Positions 1-7,003 are shown, counted from the stretch's first letter. The stretch is 19,356 bases of DNA from Ignavibacteriales bacterium (GCA_027080245.1 JALWSN010000333.1:1-19356); one strand, 5' to 3'. Numbers and translations: made by a program. Notes: generated by a model not told the origin, from the sequence alone.

Positions 1-747
1 GGGAACATAGTTAAAGTAATCTCCGCTAACGCCATTCAAAAAAGCGCCGTTAGTTTTTCGATGCCGCAAACGCAAAAGTTCGCGGTAACGGGAATTTTCG
101 ACGTCAACGAAAAAACTTATTCGATGCGCCTTGCCTTCACAAGTTTGAAAGCTGCGCAAAAAGCGCTTGGATTGGAAGGGGTAATTCAAGGTTACGAAAT
201 CAAGTTAAAGGACTTCGGCAAAGCGGAAATGTTTAAGCAAAAGCTACTGGCAAAACTTCCTGCAAAATATTTCAAAATTCAAACGTGGTACGATTTGCAC
301 CGAAATCTTTACAAAGTAATGAAAATTGAACGATGGGCGGCTTACTTGCTGCTTACATTGATTATTGCCGTCTCCACGTTCAATCTTTTAACTTCGCTGG
401 CAATGTCCGTAATCGAGAAGGAAAGGGACATTGCAATTTTCAGGGCAATGGGCGCAACGAAGAAAAGGACGTCTAAAATATTTTTGTACCAAGGAACGAT
501 TATCGGCTTGATTGGAACTTTTGCAGGCGTGGCGCTTGGACTGCTGGTTTGCTACATTCAAATTCATTACAACATTTACCCGTTGGATTCCACAAAATAC
601 ATCATCAATGCATTGCCGGTTAAAGTTCGGTTTGGCGATGTTTTGTTGATTAGCTTTTCGGCATTCGCTCTTACGTTCCTGGCTTCGTTGTACGCTTCCC
701 GGAGCGCGATTAAAACAAACATCATTAAGGCAATTAAATGGGAATAA
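1..747 (+). CDS. LolC/LolE-type lipoprotein-release ABC transporter permease, 3' part
   Basis: The reading frame is open from the first base of the window, so this is the 3' part of a longer gene; the ATG at 61 is internal. The visible protein has part of the periplasmic domain, then a first membrane helix at about residues 92-113 counted from that ATG (sequence WAAYLLLTLIIAV). Next come the FtsX-type signature around ERDIAIFRAMGATKKR (about 122-137), a second helix near 145-165 and a third near 195-212. It ends in the family-typical A-S-R-x-A-x-x-x-x-x-x-x-A-I-x-W-E. Permeases of this family pair with LolD to extract lipoproteins from the inner membrane. The lolD-like ATPase gene follows 132 bp downstream on the same strand, which supports the assignment. 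LolC, LolE and fused LolCE cannot be told apart from this part alone. Confidence 0.85.
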   Translation, partial: GNIVKVISANAIQKSAVSFSMPQTQKFAVTGIFDVNEKTYSMRLAFTSLKAAQKALGLEGVIQGYEIKLKDFGKAEMFKQKLLAKLPAKYFKIQTWYDLHRNLYKVMKIERWAAYLLLTLIIAVSTFNLLTSLAMSVIEKERDIAIFRAMGATKKRTSKIFLYQGTIIGLIGTFAGVALGLLVCYIQIHYNIYPLDSTKYIINALPVKVRFGDVLLISFSAFALTFLASLYASRSAIKTNIIKAIKWE

Positions 748-866
748 AGTTAGGCTATTTAATTTTAACGAAAAAAGAAACGTACGCATTAAAAAGATTG
801 GATTTACAGGAGCTTATTGAAGCAAGTGGAAAGGTATTAAAGCTTAAAATTGCTGAAAATTTTTAA
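738..866 (+). CDS. Possible 42-residue ORF filling the lolC-lolD gap
   Basis: An ATG at 738 overlaps the end of the lolC-like gene by 10 bp, and the frame runs to a TAA at 864-866, 14 bp before the likely lolD start. The product starts MGIKLGYLILTKKETYALKR and contains LDLQELIEASGKVLKLKIAE. An AAGG at 727-730 could serve as ribosome binding site, 7 nt before the ATG. The exact filling of the gap, the overlapping start and the helix-like composition suggest a translated small gene in the lol operon. I recognise no family and the length is short enough to arise by chance. It has no obvious signal peptide or membrane helix. Confidence 0.35.
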   Translation: MGIKLGYLILTKKETYALKRLDLQELIEASGKVLKLKIAENF

Positions 867-879
867 GGGAAATAAATTA

Positions 880-1572
880 ATGAATAATCACATTATTGAA
901 GCGGAAGATTTACACAAAAGTTACTTCAAAAAGGATTCGAAAGATATTGAGGTACTCAGAGGAATCTCGGTAAAAATAGAACGCGGAAAAATCACAATAA
1001 TTTTAGGCGCTTCGGGCGCCGGCAAAAGCACGTTGCTTCATGTTTTAAGCGGACTGGACGCACCGGACAAAGGGAGAGTAATTTTCGAGGGGCAGGATAT
1101 TTCGAAACTGGACGACGCTCGACTCTCCCGCTTGAGAAATGAATCGATTGGGTTTATTTTTCAATTTCATCATTTAATTCCCGAATTCACGGCGCTTGAA
1201 AACGTTGCAATACCGCAATTAATTGCCGGGCGGGGATTTAATCAATCTAAAAAGCGGAGCAAGGAACTGCTTGAAATAGTGGGAATGGGCGACAGGCTCA
1301 ACCACAAGCCGGGCGAGCTTTCCGGCGGCGAACAGCAGAGGGTAGCCGTGGCGCGCGCGCTGGCTAATAATCCCGCCATTTTATTTGCGGACGAGCCTAC
1401 GGGCAATCTGGATTCGGAAAACGGCAGGGTGATTTCGGATTTGTTTAAAAAGATTAATTCTGAATTGGGGATTACAATCTTAATGGTAACCCACAACGAA
1501 GATTTAATTGAGCTTGGGGATATTGTCTACAAAATGCGGGACGGAATTTTACACAAGGAGGAAGGAGGGTAG
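880..1572 (+). CDS. lolD: LolD-type lipoprotein-release ABC transporter ATPase
   Basis: This is the ATP-binding subunit that powers release of outer-membrane lipoproteins from the inner membrane with the LolC/E permease encoded just upstream. The 230-residue protein has all the motifs in order: Walker A GASGAGKST (43-51), Q-loop in FIFQFHHL (Q95), signature LSGGEQQR (147-154), Walker B ILFADEP (167-173) followed by TGNLD, and H-loop VTHN (H205). An in-frame TTG at 850 is possible. The ATG at 880 is preferred because AAGGGA at 865-870 lies 9 nt upstream and the product then has the usual LolD length and N-terminus. Close relatives such as MacB- or FtsE-type ATPases share the motifs; the permease neighbour favours LolD. 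The last codons form one arm of an 18-bp inverted repeat whose other arm lies downstream of the stop. Confidence 0.9.
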   Translation: MNNHIIEAEDLHKSYFKKDSKDIEVLRGISVKIERGKITIILGASGAGKSTLLHVLSGLDAPDKGRVIFEGQDISKLDDARLSRLRNESIGFIFQFHHLIPEFTALENVAIPQLIAGRGFNQSKKRSKELLEIVGMGDRLNHKPGELSGGEQQRVAVARALANNPAILFADEPTGNLDSENGRVISDLFKKINSELGITILMVTHNEDLIELGDIVYKMRDGILHKEEGG

Positions 1573-1605
1573 GGAATTATCCTCAATTAAATCTTCGTTT
1601 TTTTT
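1495..1605 (+). terminator. Long-loop inverted repeat with T8 run at the lolD 3' end
   Basis: Positions 1495-1512, inside the lolD coding region, are perfectly complementary to 1582-1599; the core is CGAAGATTTAATTGAG against CTCAATTAAATCTTCG. A run of eight T begins at 1598. The layout of stem followed by T-run is that of an intrinsic terminator. The 69-nt loop is unusually long and the stem is AT-rich, so function is uncertain. It could equally be a chance inverted duplication of coding DNA. Confidence 0.4.
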
Positions 1606-1687
1606 GTCAAAATATTTTAATCAACTCACCAAAAGTAGCAAATGCGTAAGCGAGTTTGTAAAAGAAGAAACATATTTACTTTCCAGA

Positions 1688-1773
1688 GGGCGGGGAGTCA
1701 GTTTTAAATTACAATTATTAAGGAAGTATCAGCTGAAAGGATAAATTGATTAAGAAACTGAGTGACTAAGAGA
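1688..1773 (+). repeat. 86-bp direct repeat, copy 1
   Basis: This matches 2425-2510 at 79 of 86 positions, with an uninterrupted identical core of 43 bp starting AGTTTTAAATTACAATTATT at 1700. Both copies begin GGGCGG and end near ACTGAGTGACT(A/T)AGAGA. There is no coding content. It looks like a dispersed intergenic repeat. Confidence 0.85.
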
Positions 1774-2023
1774 AATTGAAATACAGGCCGAAATGTTTTT
1801 GCATTTTGAATTTTTACTTTTAATTGGTTAAGCGCAGATTAACTCAGATGAAATCAATAATTAAAGCTAATTATTATTCATTTGGCTTTTGTCTAAAGTA
1901 ATTTGGTGAAAAGATTTGTAATTAATCAGTGAAAATCTTGATATCAGCCCACTTTCAATTAATAGAATTTTAATCAGAATTCATTTCCACACCATCCCCA
2001 TTAACATTGGTTAAAGTATTAGG

Positions 2024-2048
2024 CCTTTCCTCTCCGGGAGGGGAAAGG
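2024..2048. repeat. GC-rich palindrome A of a dispersed intergenic family
   Basis: CCTTTCCTCTCC at 2024-2035 pairs with the following GGAGGGGAAAGG arm (12 bp, one G-T wobble). The right flank, GTTTGGGTTGGGGAAGTTGG or close to it, is the typical downstream consensus of this type of palindromic intergenic repeat, which is commonly mis-called as coding. Confidence 0.6.
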
Positions 2049-2169
2049 TTTGGGTTGGGGAAGTTGGTTTCACATAAAATATTTGAGAAGGCGCTTCAGC
2101 CCAAAATGCATTGCGATTCAATTTGTTTTGGAATAGATGTGTTGTTTCTCAAAGAACTCTACCCCCAAA

Positions 2170-2196
2170 CCCCCTTCTCTTGCGAAGAGAAGGGGG
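2170..2196. repeat. GC-rich palindrome B, inverted relative to A and C
   Basis: CCCCCTTCTCTT (2170-2181), loop GCG, then the perfect complement AAGAGAAGGGGG (2185-2196). It is preceded by ACTCTACCCCCAAA, the reverse complement of the consensus that follows palindromes A and C, so this copy is inserted in the opposite orientation. A CTTTT run follows, so it could also act as a terminator. Confidence 0.65.
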
Positions 2197-2227
2197 CTTT
2201 TAAATTTCCTCTCACTCTTGAAGTTCT

Positions 2228-2250
2228 CCCTCCTCTTCTCAAGAGGAGGG
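2228..2250. repeat. GC-rich palindrome C
   Basis: CCCTCCTCTT (2228-2237), loop CTC, AAGAGGAGGG (2241-2250), followed by CCGGGGTGGAGTTGG, which resembles the flank of palindrome A. It is the third member of the same family within 230 bp. Confidence 0.6.
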
Positions 2251-2424
2251 CCGGGGTGGAGTTGGTGGAAAGTCTTAAGAAATAAGTCTTAAGTGGTAAG
2301 TAATTGGCGTTCAGTAGCTAATTTTGCTTCAGGTAAAACCTTCGCGGTCTTTGCAAAATATCTGTGGACTTTGCGTGGCACCATTTCCCTTTTCTTCGCC
2401 GAGAGAGCTAAGAAATGTTGTAAA

Positions 2425-2510
2425 GGGCGGAGGGTTAGTTTTAAATTACAATTATTAAGGAAGTATCAGCTGAAAGGATGAATTGACTAAGAGACTGAGT
2501 GACTTAGAGA
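2425..2510 (+). repeat. 86-bp direct repeat, copy 2
   Basis: Second copy of the 1688-1773 element in the same orientation, about 740 bp away, with seven mismatches clustered at the two ends and none in the 43-bp core. The two copies bracket the palindrome cluster. Confidence 0.85.
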
Positions 2511-2850
2511 CGAAGAGAGAATCAAATTGAAAATTAAATTTCAATATCTAACTAATTATGTTAAAATTTTTCCATTTTCTTTACAAAGGCAGATTGGTTT
2601 GTAAAGGAAATCAAGTTTCTTTTACAAATGAAACTTTGTTTGTTAAAAAATTCGTCCTTTTTTAACATTTTAATAATTGACCTTAAGCGCTTGAGAATAG
2701 TTGCGCCGTTAGTTTTTTGCAGTATGCTATCCTCTTTCAATTTTAGAAGATTACTGTAAAAACTGTTTCTTTTCAATTAACAAACAATTTTAACAATTTA
2801 GGATTAAATTAGATTGTTTTGATTTGTTTTGAATTAGTCTTTAAACCTCA

Positions 2851-2874
2851 AAACCCCGACTGCCGCCGGGGTTT
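2851..2874 (-). terminator. Terminator downstream of slyD
   Basis: AAACCCCG (2851-2858) pairs with CGGGGTTT (2867-2874) around an 8-nt loop. It lies 42 bp past the slyD stop, with a T-run on the minus strand. The A/T-flanked stem could work in both directions and may also stop transcripts arriving from the lol side. Confidence 0.7.
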
Positions 2875-2915
2875 GATTAAGATTATTAAAAACCGAACGA
2901 TATTTTCAGTTTATT

Positions 2916-3377
2916 TTAATGAACGTGTCCGTGAGCTAATTCTTCGGGGGATGCGTCGCGGACGTTCACAACTTCCACGTCGAAAGTTAAATCCTGCCCC
3001 GCGAGCGGGTGGTTGCCGTCTACCAGCACCTGCGAATCGTTAGCTTCAATTACGCGGATAATAATAGGACCCGACTCGGTGTTCATCTGAAATTCCATTC
3101 CGGGCTGAATATCATTAATTTCTCCGAACGCTTCGCGCGGAATTGACTGAACCAATTCCTCGGCTCTGTTTCCGTAAGCCTCTTCGGGCGGTATTGTAAC
3201 GTGAATTTTGTCGCCTGCGGTTTTTCCTTCGAGGGCTTTTTCCAGTCCGATAATCAAATTGTTTCTACCCTGAATGTAAGATAAGGGCTCGCGTCCGTTT
3301 GATGTGTCCAGAACTTCTCCCTTGCTGTTTGTTAATGTGTAGTGGATTGAAGCCACTTTGTCTTTGGATATTTGCAT
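2916..3377 (-). CDS. slyD: SlyD-like FKBP-type peptidyl-prolyl cis-trans isomerase
   Basis: A 153-residue cytoplasmic proline isomerase/chaperone of the SlyD group. The FKBP core begins at the N-terminus (VASIHYTLTNSKGEVLDTS, then GLEKALEGKTAGDK at 44-57, IPPEEAYGNR at 62-71). The insert-in-flap chaperone domain occupies about 72-120, and the core closes with the SlyD hallmark DGNHPLAGQDLTFDVEV (120-136). The C-terminus is short, ending HGHVH, unlike the long metal-binding His/Cys tail of the E. coli protein, so nickel storage is not supported. The ATG is preceded by AGGAG with 5 nt spacing. It is a single gene between its own terminator and a non-coding region. FKBP/SlyD identity is secure; any link to maturation of the nearby redox enzymes would be speculation. 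Confidence 0.93.
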   Translation of the reverse strand: MQISKDKVASIHYTLTNSKGEVLDTSNGREPLSYIQGRNNLIIGLEKALEGKTAGDKIHVTIPPEEAYGNRAEELVQSIPREAFGEINDIQPGMEFQMNTESGPIIIRVIEANDSQVLVDGNHPLAGQDLTFDVEVVNVRDASPEELAHGHVH

Positions 3378-3788
3378 TACTGCTCCTAACGTTTAATTTG
3401 TTTTGTACATATTAAATTTTCACAAGATTAATTATCTGGAATCGGGGAAATTGAAAGGAATCTTGGAAAACAATTTGAAAGTTAAACAACTTTTCACCAA
3501 AAACAAAATGAAAGGATTAATTTTCCGTTTCCTAAATCCCCTAACAGACAAATTTAATAAAAATCAATGGTAATTAAACACCTGCTTTTCCCCTATACCT
3601 TTATTCCCTTACACTCCAAATCATTCAAGTGCTAAGGATCAACTTACCCAGAACGACTACTGACAGGAAATTTTTAGTGCCCGACATTTTAATTTGTTTG
3701 CGCTAACTTGTAAAGCAAATTTACTTCGGTCAAAAGAATTTAAAACAACGGTCAAGGAAAGGAAAAAGCAACGAATAGAGCAAAAAAT

Positions 3789-3952
3789 ATGTTATTACTC
3801 AAAAAGCTTCCGAATAATTGTACTAAAGAGGATATTCAGTATCATCTTTATGTTATTGAAAAAATCCTGGAGTTATTGAAAGGGTGGAGAAAGAAGGAAG
3901 TTCTTCGCGAGAAGAGGTAGAAAAGCGGTTTTGCAGATGGACAACAAAATAG
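3789..3952 (+). pseudogene. Frameshifted antitoxin-like gene
   Basis: From the ATG at 3789 the frame reads LLLKKLPNNCTKEDIQYHLY followed by VIEKILELLKG, then shifts. The remainder continues in another frame from 3884 as VEKEGSSSREEVEKRFCRWT and ends TK at the TAG, 3950-3952. Joined, this resembles the small antitoxin-like proteins found upstream of RelE/ParE toxins, which have a D-I-Q-Y-H-L-Y-V-x-x-K-I core and an E-E-V-x-x-x-x-x-x-W end. One missing G in the GGG run at 3882-3884 explains the shift. The adjacent toxin remnant is also broken, so decay is more likely than a sequencing error. Family recognition is from memory of typical sequences. The true N-terminus is uncertain. Confidence 0.6.
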
Positions 3953-3965
3953 TTTAGTATATTGA

Positions 3966-4067
3966 AGCAATCTTGTTTATCAAACAAATACAAAACAAAT
4001 TCTTATTGTGGTAGCGATTCATGGAAAGCGATTGTTTGAGACAATAACGGAAAGATTAGAAGAATAA
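3966..4067 (+). pseudogene. C-terminal remnant of a RelE/ParE-type toxin
   Basis: The 33 codons before the TAA at 4065-4067 read ...NTKQILIVVAIHGKRLFE...ERLEE. The strand I-L-I-V-x-A-I-H-G-K-R-L is characteristic of the C-terminal end of RelE/ParE ribonuclease/gyrase toxins. An in-frame TGA at 3963-3965 and only 16 bp between it and the antitoxin stop mean the first two thirds of a toxin gene (about 90-100 codons) are missing. With the frameshifted antitoxin it forms a dead TA locus. Confidence 0.6.
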
Positions 4068-4161
4068 GCACATAAAAACCAACACACCTATACCATTCCA
4101 ATGCAACTTCAATAATAAGTTGCTACATATTTTAGTTTCAGAAACATGGCACATTAAAACC

Positions 4162-4186
4162 CAAAGCCCCCTTCCCGGGGGCTTTG
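4162..4186 (-). terminator. Terminator of sulfur operon 1
   Basis: CAAAGCCCCC (4162-4171) pairs perfectly with GGGGGCTTTG (4177-4186) around TTCCC. It lies 26 bp after the stop of the last operon-1 gene. T-rich sequence follows on both strands, so it may be bidirectional. Confidence 0.85.
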
Positions 4187-4211
4187 TTTATTTACTCATC
4201 CCATCCAAGCA

Positions 4212-4856
4212 TTAGCATCCTTCTCTCGCAGCCTTCTTCTTATGTTTCTTAAACGATACCCCCACAGGTATTTTCAACTTCGGAACCAGTTGATGAACAA
4301 CCGGTTCCGTTTTGCCTCCTGTTTGAGGAGTCCCCCCAAAATATTTACTAATCTGTTTAATCTTTTCGTATTTAGATTTTTCTTCGGGTTTAATTTTTTC
4401 GGGAATTTTCGGGTAAAGCACTTCGTTGCGCCAAGCTTTAATTCCGCCGTCAAGCACGCTTACGTATTTGAAATTTTTAGCCGTAAGCACAAGCCAGCCT
4501 TTTGCGGCTTTAAAATCGTCGTCCGCGTAGAGAATAATTTTATCCGTGCGTGAAAAATCCGTAGCGTCCAGCAAACTTGGCAGCAATACGCATTCGGAAG
4601 TTGGAATATTGTACTTATTAAATTCCTCTCTGTTTCTTAAATCTACAAGCGTAAAATCGTAATTGCCCTTAATAATCCAATCGGCTAATTGAAGGGGTTT
4701 AACTCTATCTACTTTATTGTAAATAATATCCTTCAAATTAACGTTAACAATGTTAGTTTCGTAGGGATCGCTGCCAAAGATTGCCAAAATTCCCAGCAAA
4801 ATTCCCAGCAGCCCTACCCTTTTTCTCACGGGTAAGTTAGCTAACCATTTTAACAT
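4212..4856 (-). CDS. Membrane-anchored rhodanese-fold protein lacking the catalytic Cys, Glu-Gly-Cys tail
   Basis: Last gene of operon 1, 214 residues. A basic N-terminus (R11-K12-R13) precedes one hydrophobic helix (about 14-28), which predicts an N-in anchor with the rest outside the cytoplasm. A rhodanese domain spans about 52-150, with VDLRNREEFNKYNIP (71-85) and VSVLDGGIKAW (132-142). Where active rhodaneses have the sulfur-accepting Cys loop after I-I-L-Y, this protein reads ADDDFKA (111-117), so it cannot carry persulfide there. A lysine-rich tail (SFKKHKKKAAREGC) ends at Cys214; the only other Cys is C89. The start shares one base with the stop of the YeeE-B gene (TAATG), which indicates translational coupling. 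Role inferred: sulfur-relay scaffold in which the terminal Cys replaces the lost catalytic one. No experimental analogue is known to me. Confidence 0.8.
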   Translation of the reverse strand: MLKWLANLPVRKRVGLLGILLGILAIFGSDPYETNIVNVNLKDIIYNKVDRVKPLQLADWIIKGNYDFTLVDLRNREEFNKYNIPTSECVLLPSLLDATDFSRTDKIILYADDDFKAAKGWLVLTAKNFKYVSVLDGGIKAWRNEVLYPKIPEKIKPEEKSKYEKIKQISKYFGGTPQTGGKTEPVVHQLVPKLKIPVGVSFKKHKKKAAREGC

Positions 4857-5464
4857 TATTCCACCTCCTCATATTTGCCGGCTAATTTTTTCTCGACCCA
4901 TTCAACAAGCGTAAAGCCGCCAATTGCAATAAGAATTACAACAAGAATAACGAATCCGTAATTAAGATGGAAATATTGCGGGATGCTTATTTTGCCGAGA
5001 TAGCCGGAGTTTAAGAATGATTGCATTGAAGGGTAAAGCTCTCCAAAGACGAAAATACCCAAAAATCCGCCTAAAGCGTAAAATATGGCGTCAATTCTTC
5101 CTGTGGAAATAGCTACTCCCGAAGTTCCCGGGCAGTACCCCCCAATCACAAACCCCATGCCTAAAATTAAGCCTCCGAGCGCGTCGGCGTAAATATAAGT
5201 CTCGCCGTAGTAAACAAGATTCAAATCAAGAAAACCTATCCAGGCTAAATAATAAAGTCCGACCGCCGCGGTAACAATAGCGGTAAACATTACTTTAAAG
5301 ACTCTCATGTCGTAGAAATAAAATTGAGCGGCTAAAAGCCGACCGCTTCCGAACCCGCCTCTTTCGAGGAAGAATCCGAAGAAAATACCAATAACGAAAG
5401 CTACGATTAAGCCGACTTCGCTATTGAAATAACCGAATTTGTAAAATGGCGCTATCATATCCAT
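4856..5464 (-). CDS. YeeE/YedE (TsuA/PmpA-PmpB) sulfur transporter, half B, operon 1
   Basis: A 202-residue integral membrane protein of the YeeE/YedE family. Members such as TsuA take up thiosulfate, using conserved cysteines along the pore. Hydrophobic segments fall at about 17-34, 58-78, 93-110, 125-142 and 168-188. The diagnostic motif GGYCPGTS is at 108-115 (C111). It is half of a full-length YeeE; the other half, with motif ARGCTSGQGLTGG, is the preceding gene, which it overlaps by 10 bp, so the two probably form one transporter. Its operon-2 counterpart at 10964-11599 has Cys at the same residue number and the same N-terminal start (M-x-M-I-A-P). Substrate (thiosulfate, sulfide, polysulfide or another sulfur species) cannot be read from the sequence. 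Confidence 0.88.
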   Translation of the reverse strand: MDMIAPFYKFGYFNSEVGLIVAFVIGIFFGFFLERGGFGSGRLLAAQFYFYDMRVFKVMFTAIVTAAVGLYYLAWIGFLDLNLVYYGETYIYADALGGLILGMGFVIGGYCPGTSGVAISTGRIDAIFYALGGFLGIFVFGELYPSMQSFLNSGYLGKISIPQYFHLNYGFVILVVILIAIGGFTLVEWVEKKLAGKYEEVE

Positions 5465-6030
5465 TGCCTCCTTACGAAATATGCCATACCATAAGCTCCG
5501 ATAAATACGGCAAGCAGGAACGTCCAGCCTCCCACGCTAAGTCCCGCGCCGCCTGTAAGTCCCTGTCCGCTTGTGCAGCCGCGCGCCATTTTAGCGCCGA
5601 AGCCCATAAGCGCGCCGCCAATAAAAGCGAAAAGAAACCTTTTTTTAGTGGAGATATGGGGTCCTTTTTCGACGAAAATCTTAGTTCTTCCGGCGACCGT
5701 TCCGGAAATAAAACCGCCAAGCACAACGCCCAGCACTTCGAACACAAGCCAATCTTTGAAGGGGCTTTCGCCGTTTTCAGGAATGTAATTTCTGTAGAAT
5801 TGATTATTGTCGGCCGCGTGCGGGTTTACCTCGTTGACCGTTGCGGCAACCACAGTGGAAAGCGCGCCGGAAGCGCCCAAGCCGCGTCCCATAATCACAA
5901 AGGTAAGCAACAGCACTACGCCCAACCCCATGCCAACCAGATACGGATTCCAGTAATGGCGGGGGGTGCGTTTTTCCGCCCTTACGTTATCCTCGTAAGC
6001 ATGGGAAAATACGTTTTTAAATAAAGTCAT
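5455..6030 (-). CDS. YeeE/YedE sulfur transporter, half A, operon 1
   Basis: A 191-residue membrane protein with helices near 29-47, 96-110, 131-148 and 166-186, and the second YeeE signature ARGCTSGQGLTGG at 149-161 (C152). A soluble loop (about 62-94) lies between the first two helices. It pairs with the 202-residue half B immediately downstream; the genes overlap by 10 bp. A strong ribosome site (GAGGAGG) precedes the ATG. It aligns end to end with the C-terminal part (residues about 327-491) of the operon-2 fusion protein: W-N-P-Y start, G-R-G-L-G-A-S, E-K/H-K-G-P, A-R-G-C-T-S-G-Q-G. This is therefore the stand-alone form of a domain that is fused to cytochrome b in the other operon. Confidence 0.88.
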   Translation of the reverse strand: MTLFKNVFSHAYEDNVRAEKRTPRHYWNPYLVGMGLGVVLLLTFVIMGRGLGASGALSTVVAATVNEVNPHAADNNQFYRNYIPENGESPFKDWLVFEVLGVVLGGFISGTVAGRTKIFVEKGPHISTKKRFLFAFIGGALMGFGAKMARGCTSGQGLTGGAGLSVGGWTFLLAVFIGAYGMAYFVRRQWI

Positions 6031-6042
6031 CTTTTTCCTCCT

Positions 6043-6993
6043 CTATTTGAAAGTAATCAATCTGCTCCAATGGCTGAATTCGCCCGCGTAAACAATAACA
6101 AACCTCAGAATTATTCCGCCTATTATAACTAATATGGGAGCAACAGGCGTATGGTGAATTTTGTGGCTAACGGCGAGCAATTGAAGTATTAAAGGAATGA
6201 CTATCCCCAGCCCTATCACCAGTACCCAGAAACTTGCGGCAAAAGGACCGCTAAGTAGGAGCATCGCCGCTTCTTTATGCGCTCTCGAGTTTGTCAACAT
6301 GCCAATAAACATCATTGCAATAACAAACAATTCGATTATTAAAAATCCATTGTCGGACTTTGCCAACAGTTCGCGTTCGTGAACGTTTTTAGCGATTAAG
6401 TGAACAAAAGCAGCCGCGCCAGATAACCCAGACACCAAGAAAAGCAGCCAGAGAATGGACGTATTCCAGAGGGGCCTGGCTCCCAATGAACTTAACAAAA
6501 TGCCCGTGTACATTCCAAGAACTCCGCCGACCAGCATATTAATTACTCCAATATTTCTAATTAAAATGTGATGGCTGTTCATTTTTTCCGAAATATTTTT
6601 TAAAAACGGATATTTTTCCCCGAATTTTTCGGAAATTCTAAGCAACATATTTGCCAGAAGCACCGGGTAAACAAGGAGTAAAATCCAGGCTCCCCAAGAC
6701 ATCGGGGAAGTAATTTGAAAAGTTGTGTAAAGCCGCCAGACGAATTGTTTATGTTCTAAATCGAAGAACAGAAACAGCATCCCCAGACTAATCAAAAGAA
6801 AACTCATTCGAGGCAAGTAATAACAGGAGCAATTTGTTTCCTTGTATCTGCCGCTAAAAAGAAAATACCCGGAAATTATCATCATTCCCGCAACCAATCC
6901 GCCTAAGAACAAATAAAGTGGAATTTGCCAACTCCATGTGTGAAGGAAAGGATCTATTAGGGGATTGTGCCTTGTTGTAGAAAATTCAATCAT
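6043..6993 (-). CDS. NrfD/PsrC-type membrane subunit of the operon-1 oxidoreductase
   Basis: A 316-residue polytopic protein with about eight helices (near 21-46, 63-80, 98-119, 146-170, 179-202, 216-234, 246-275, 284-303). It belongs to the NrfD/PsrC family, which anchors molybdopterin-iron-sulfur complexes and exchanges electrons with menaquinol/menaquinone without haem. The position directly after the four-cluster ferredoxin subunit gives the classical PsrABC order. Family-typical features are the W-x-x-P-L-Y-L-F-L-G-G-x-x-A-G start (20-36) and the first conserved acidic/His stretch LFFDLEHKQFVWRLY (75-89), a region implicated in quinone binding in the family. The ATG has an AGGAGG seven bases upstream. 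Operon 2 uses a cytochrome b instead, so the two complexes probably meet the quinone pool differently. Confidence 0.9.
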   Translation of the reverse strand: MIEFSTTRHNPLIDPFLHTWSWQIPLYLFLGGLVAGMMIISGYFLFSGRYKETNCSCYYLPRMSFLLISLGMLFLFFDLEHKQFVWRLYTTFQITSPMSWGAWILLLVYPVLLANMLLRISEKFGEKYPFLKNISEKMNSHHILIRNIGVINMLVGGVLGMYTGILLSSLGARPLWNTSILWLLFLVSGLSGAAAFVHLIAKNVHERELLAKSDNGFLIIELFVIAMMFIGMLTNSRAHKEAAMLLLSGPFAASFWVLVIGLGIVIPLILQLLAVSHKIHHTPVAPILVIIGGIILRFVIVYAGEFSHWSRLITFK

Positions 6994-7003
6994 TTTTTGC
7001 CTC

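Larger units (their letters stand above)
1573..2915. other. Gene-free, repeat-rich interval between lolD and slyD
   Basis: About 1.3 kb between convergent genes. I find no ORF with recognisable protein character; the short open frames at 1508-1744, 2007-2285 and 2293-2481 are translations of repeats. Contents: two copies of an 86-bp direct repeat, three GC-rich palindromes between them, an AT-rich stretch with a small hairpin (CTTTACAAA at 2579-2587 against TTTGTAAAG at 2598-2606), and the slyD terminator. Confidence 0.7.
3378..4211. other. Non-coding interval with a decayed toxin-antitoxin pair
   Basis: About 830 bp between slyD and the end of the sulfur cluster. Apart from the antitoxin and toxin remnants at 3789-4067 and the terminator at 4162-4186, I see only AT-rich sequence and a small 7-bp hairpin (GCAACTT at 4103-4109, AAGTTGC at 4117-4123). 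The slyD promoter should lie in 3378-3480 but I could not pick a clear one. Confidence 0.6.

Noticed and set aside
2007..2285. 92-codon open frame on the plus strand
   Set aside because: It is a translation across the palindromic repeats (for example SSPGGERFGLGKLV and PPLLKRRAGVELV), a well-known artefact of such elements.
2561..2776. 71-codon open frame on the minus strand
   Set aside because: AT-rich, lysine/asparagine-rich composition with no family resemblance, and it covers a small hairpin; considered as a Fis-like remnant but the match is too poor.
3694..3879. 61-codon open frame on the plus strand
   Set aside because: Another frame of the same DNA encodes the antitoxin remnant; this one shows no protein character.
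1573..4211. CRISPR array or insertion sequence
   Set aside because: Repeats are only two long copies plus palindromes; no regular spacers, transposase or terminal inverted repeats were found.
5446..6024. 192-codon open frame on the plus strand
   Set aside because: It lies opposite YeeE half A, has no recognisable domain, and the minus-strand protein has clear family motifs.
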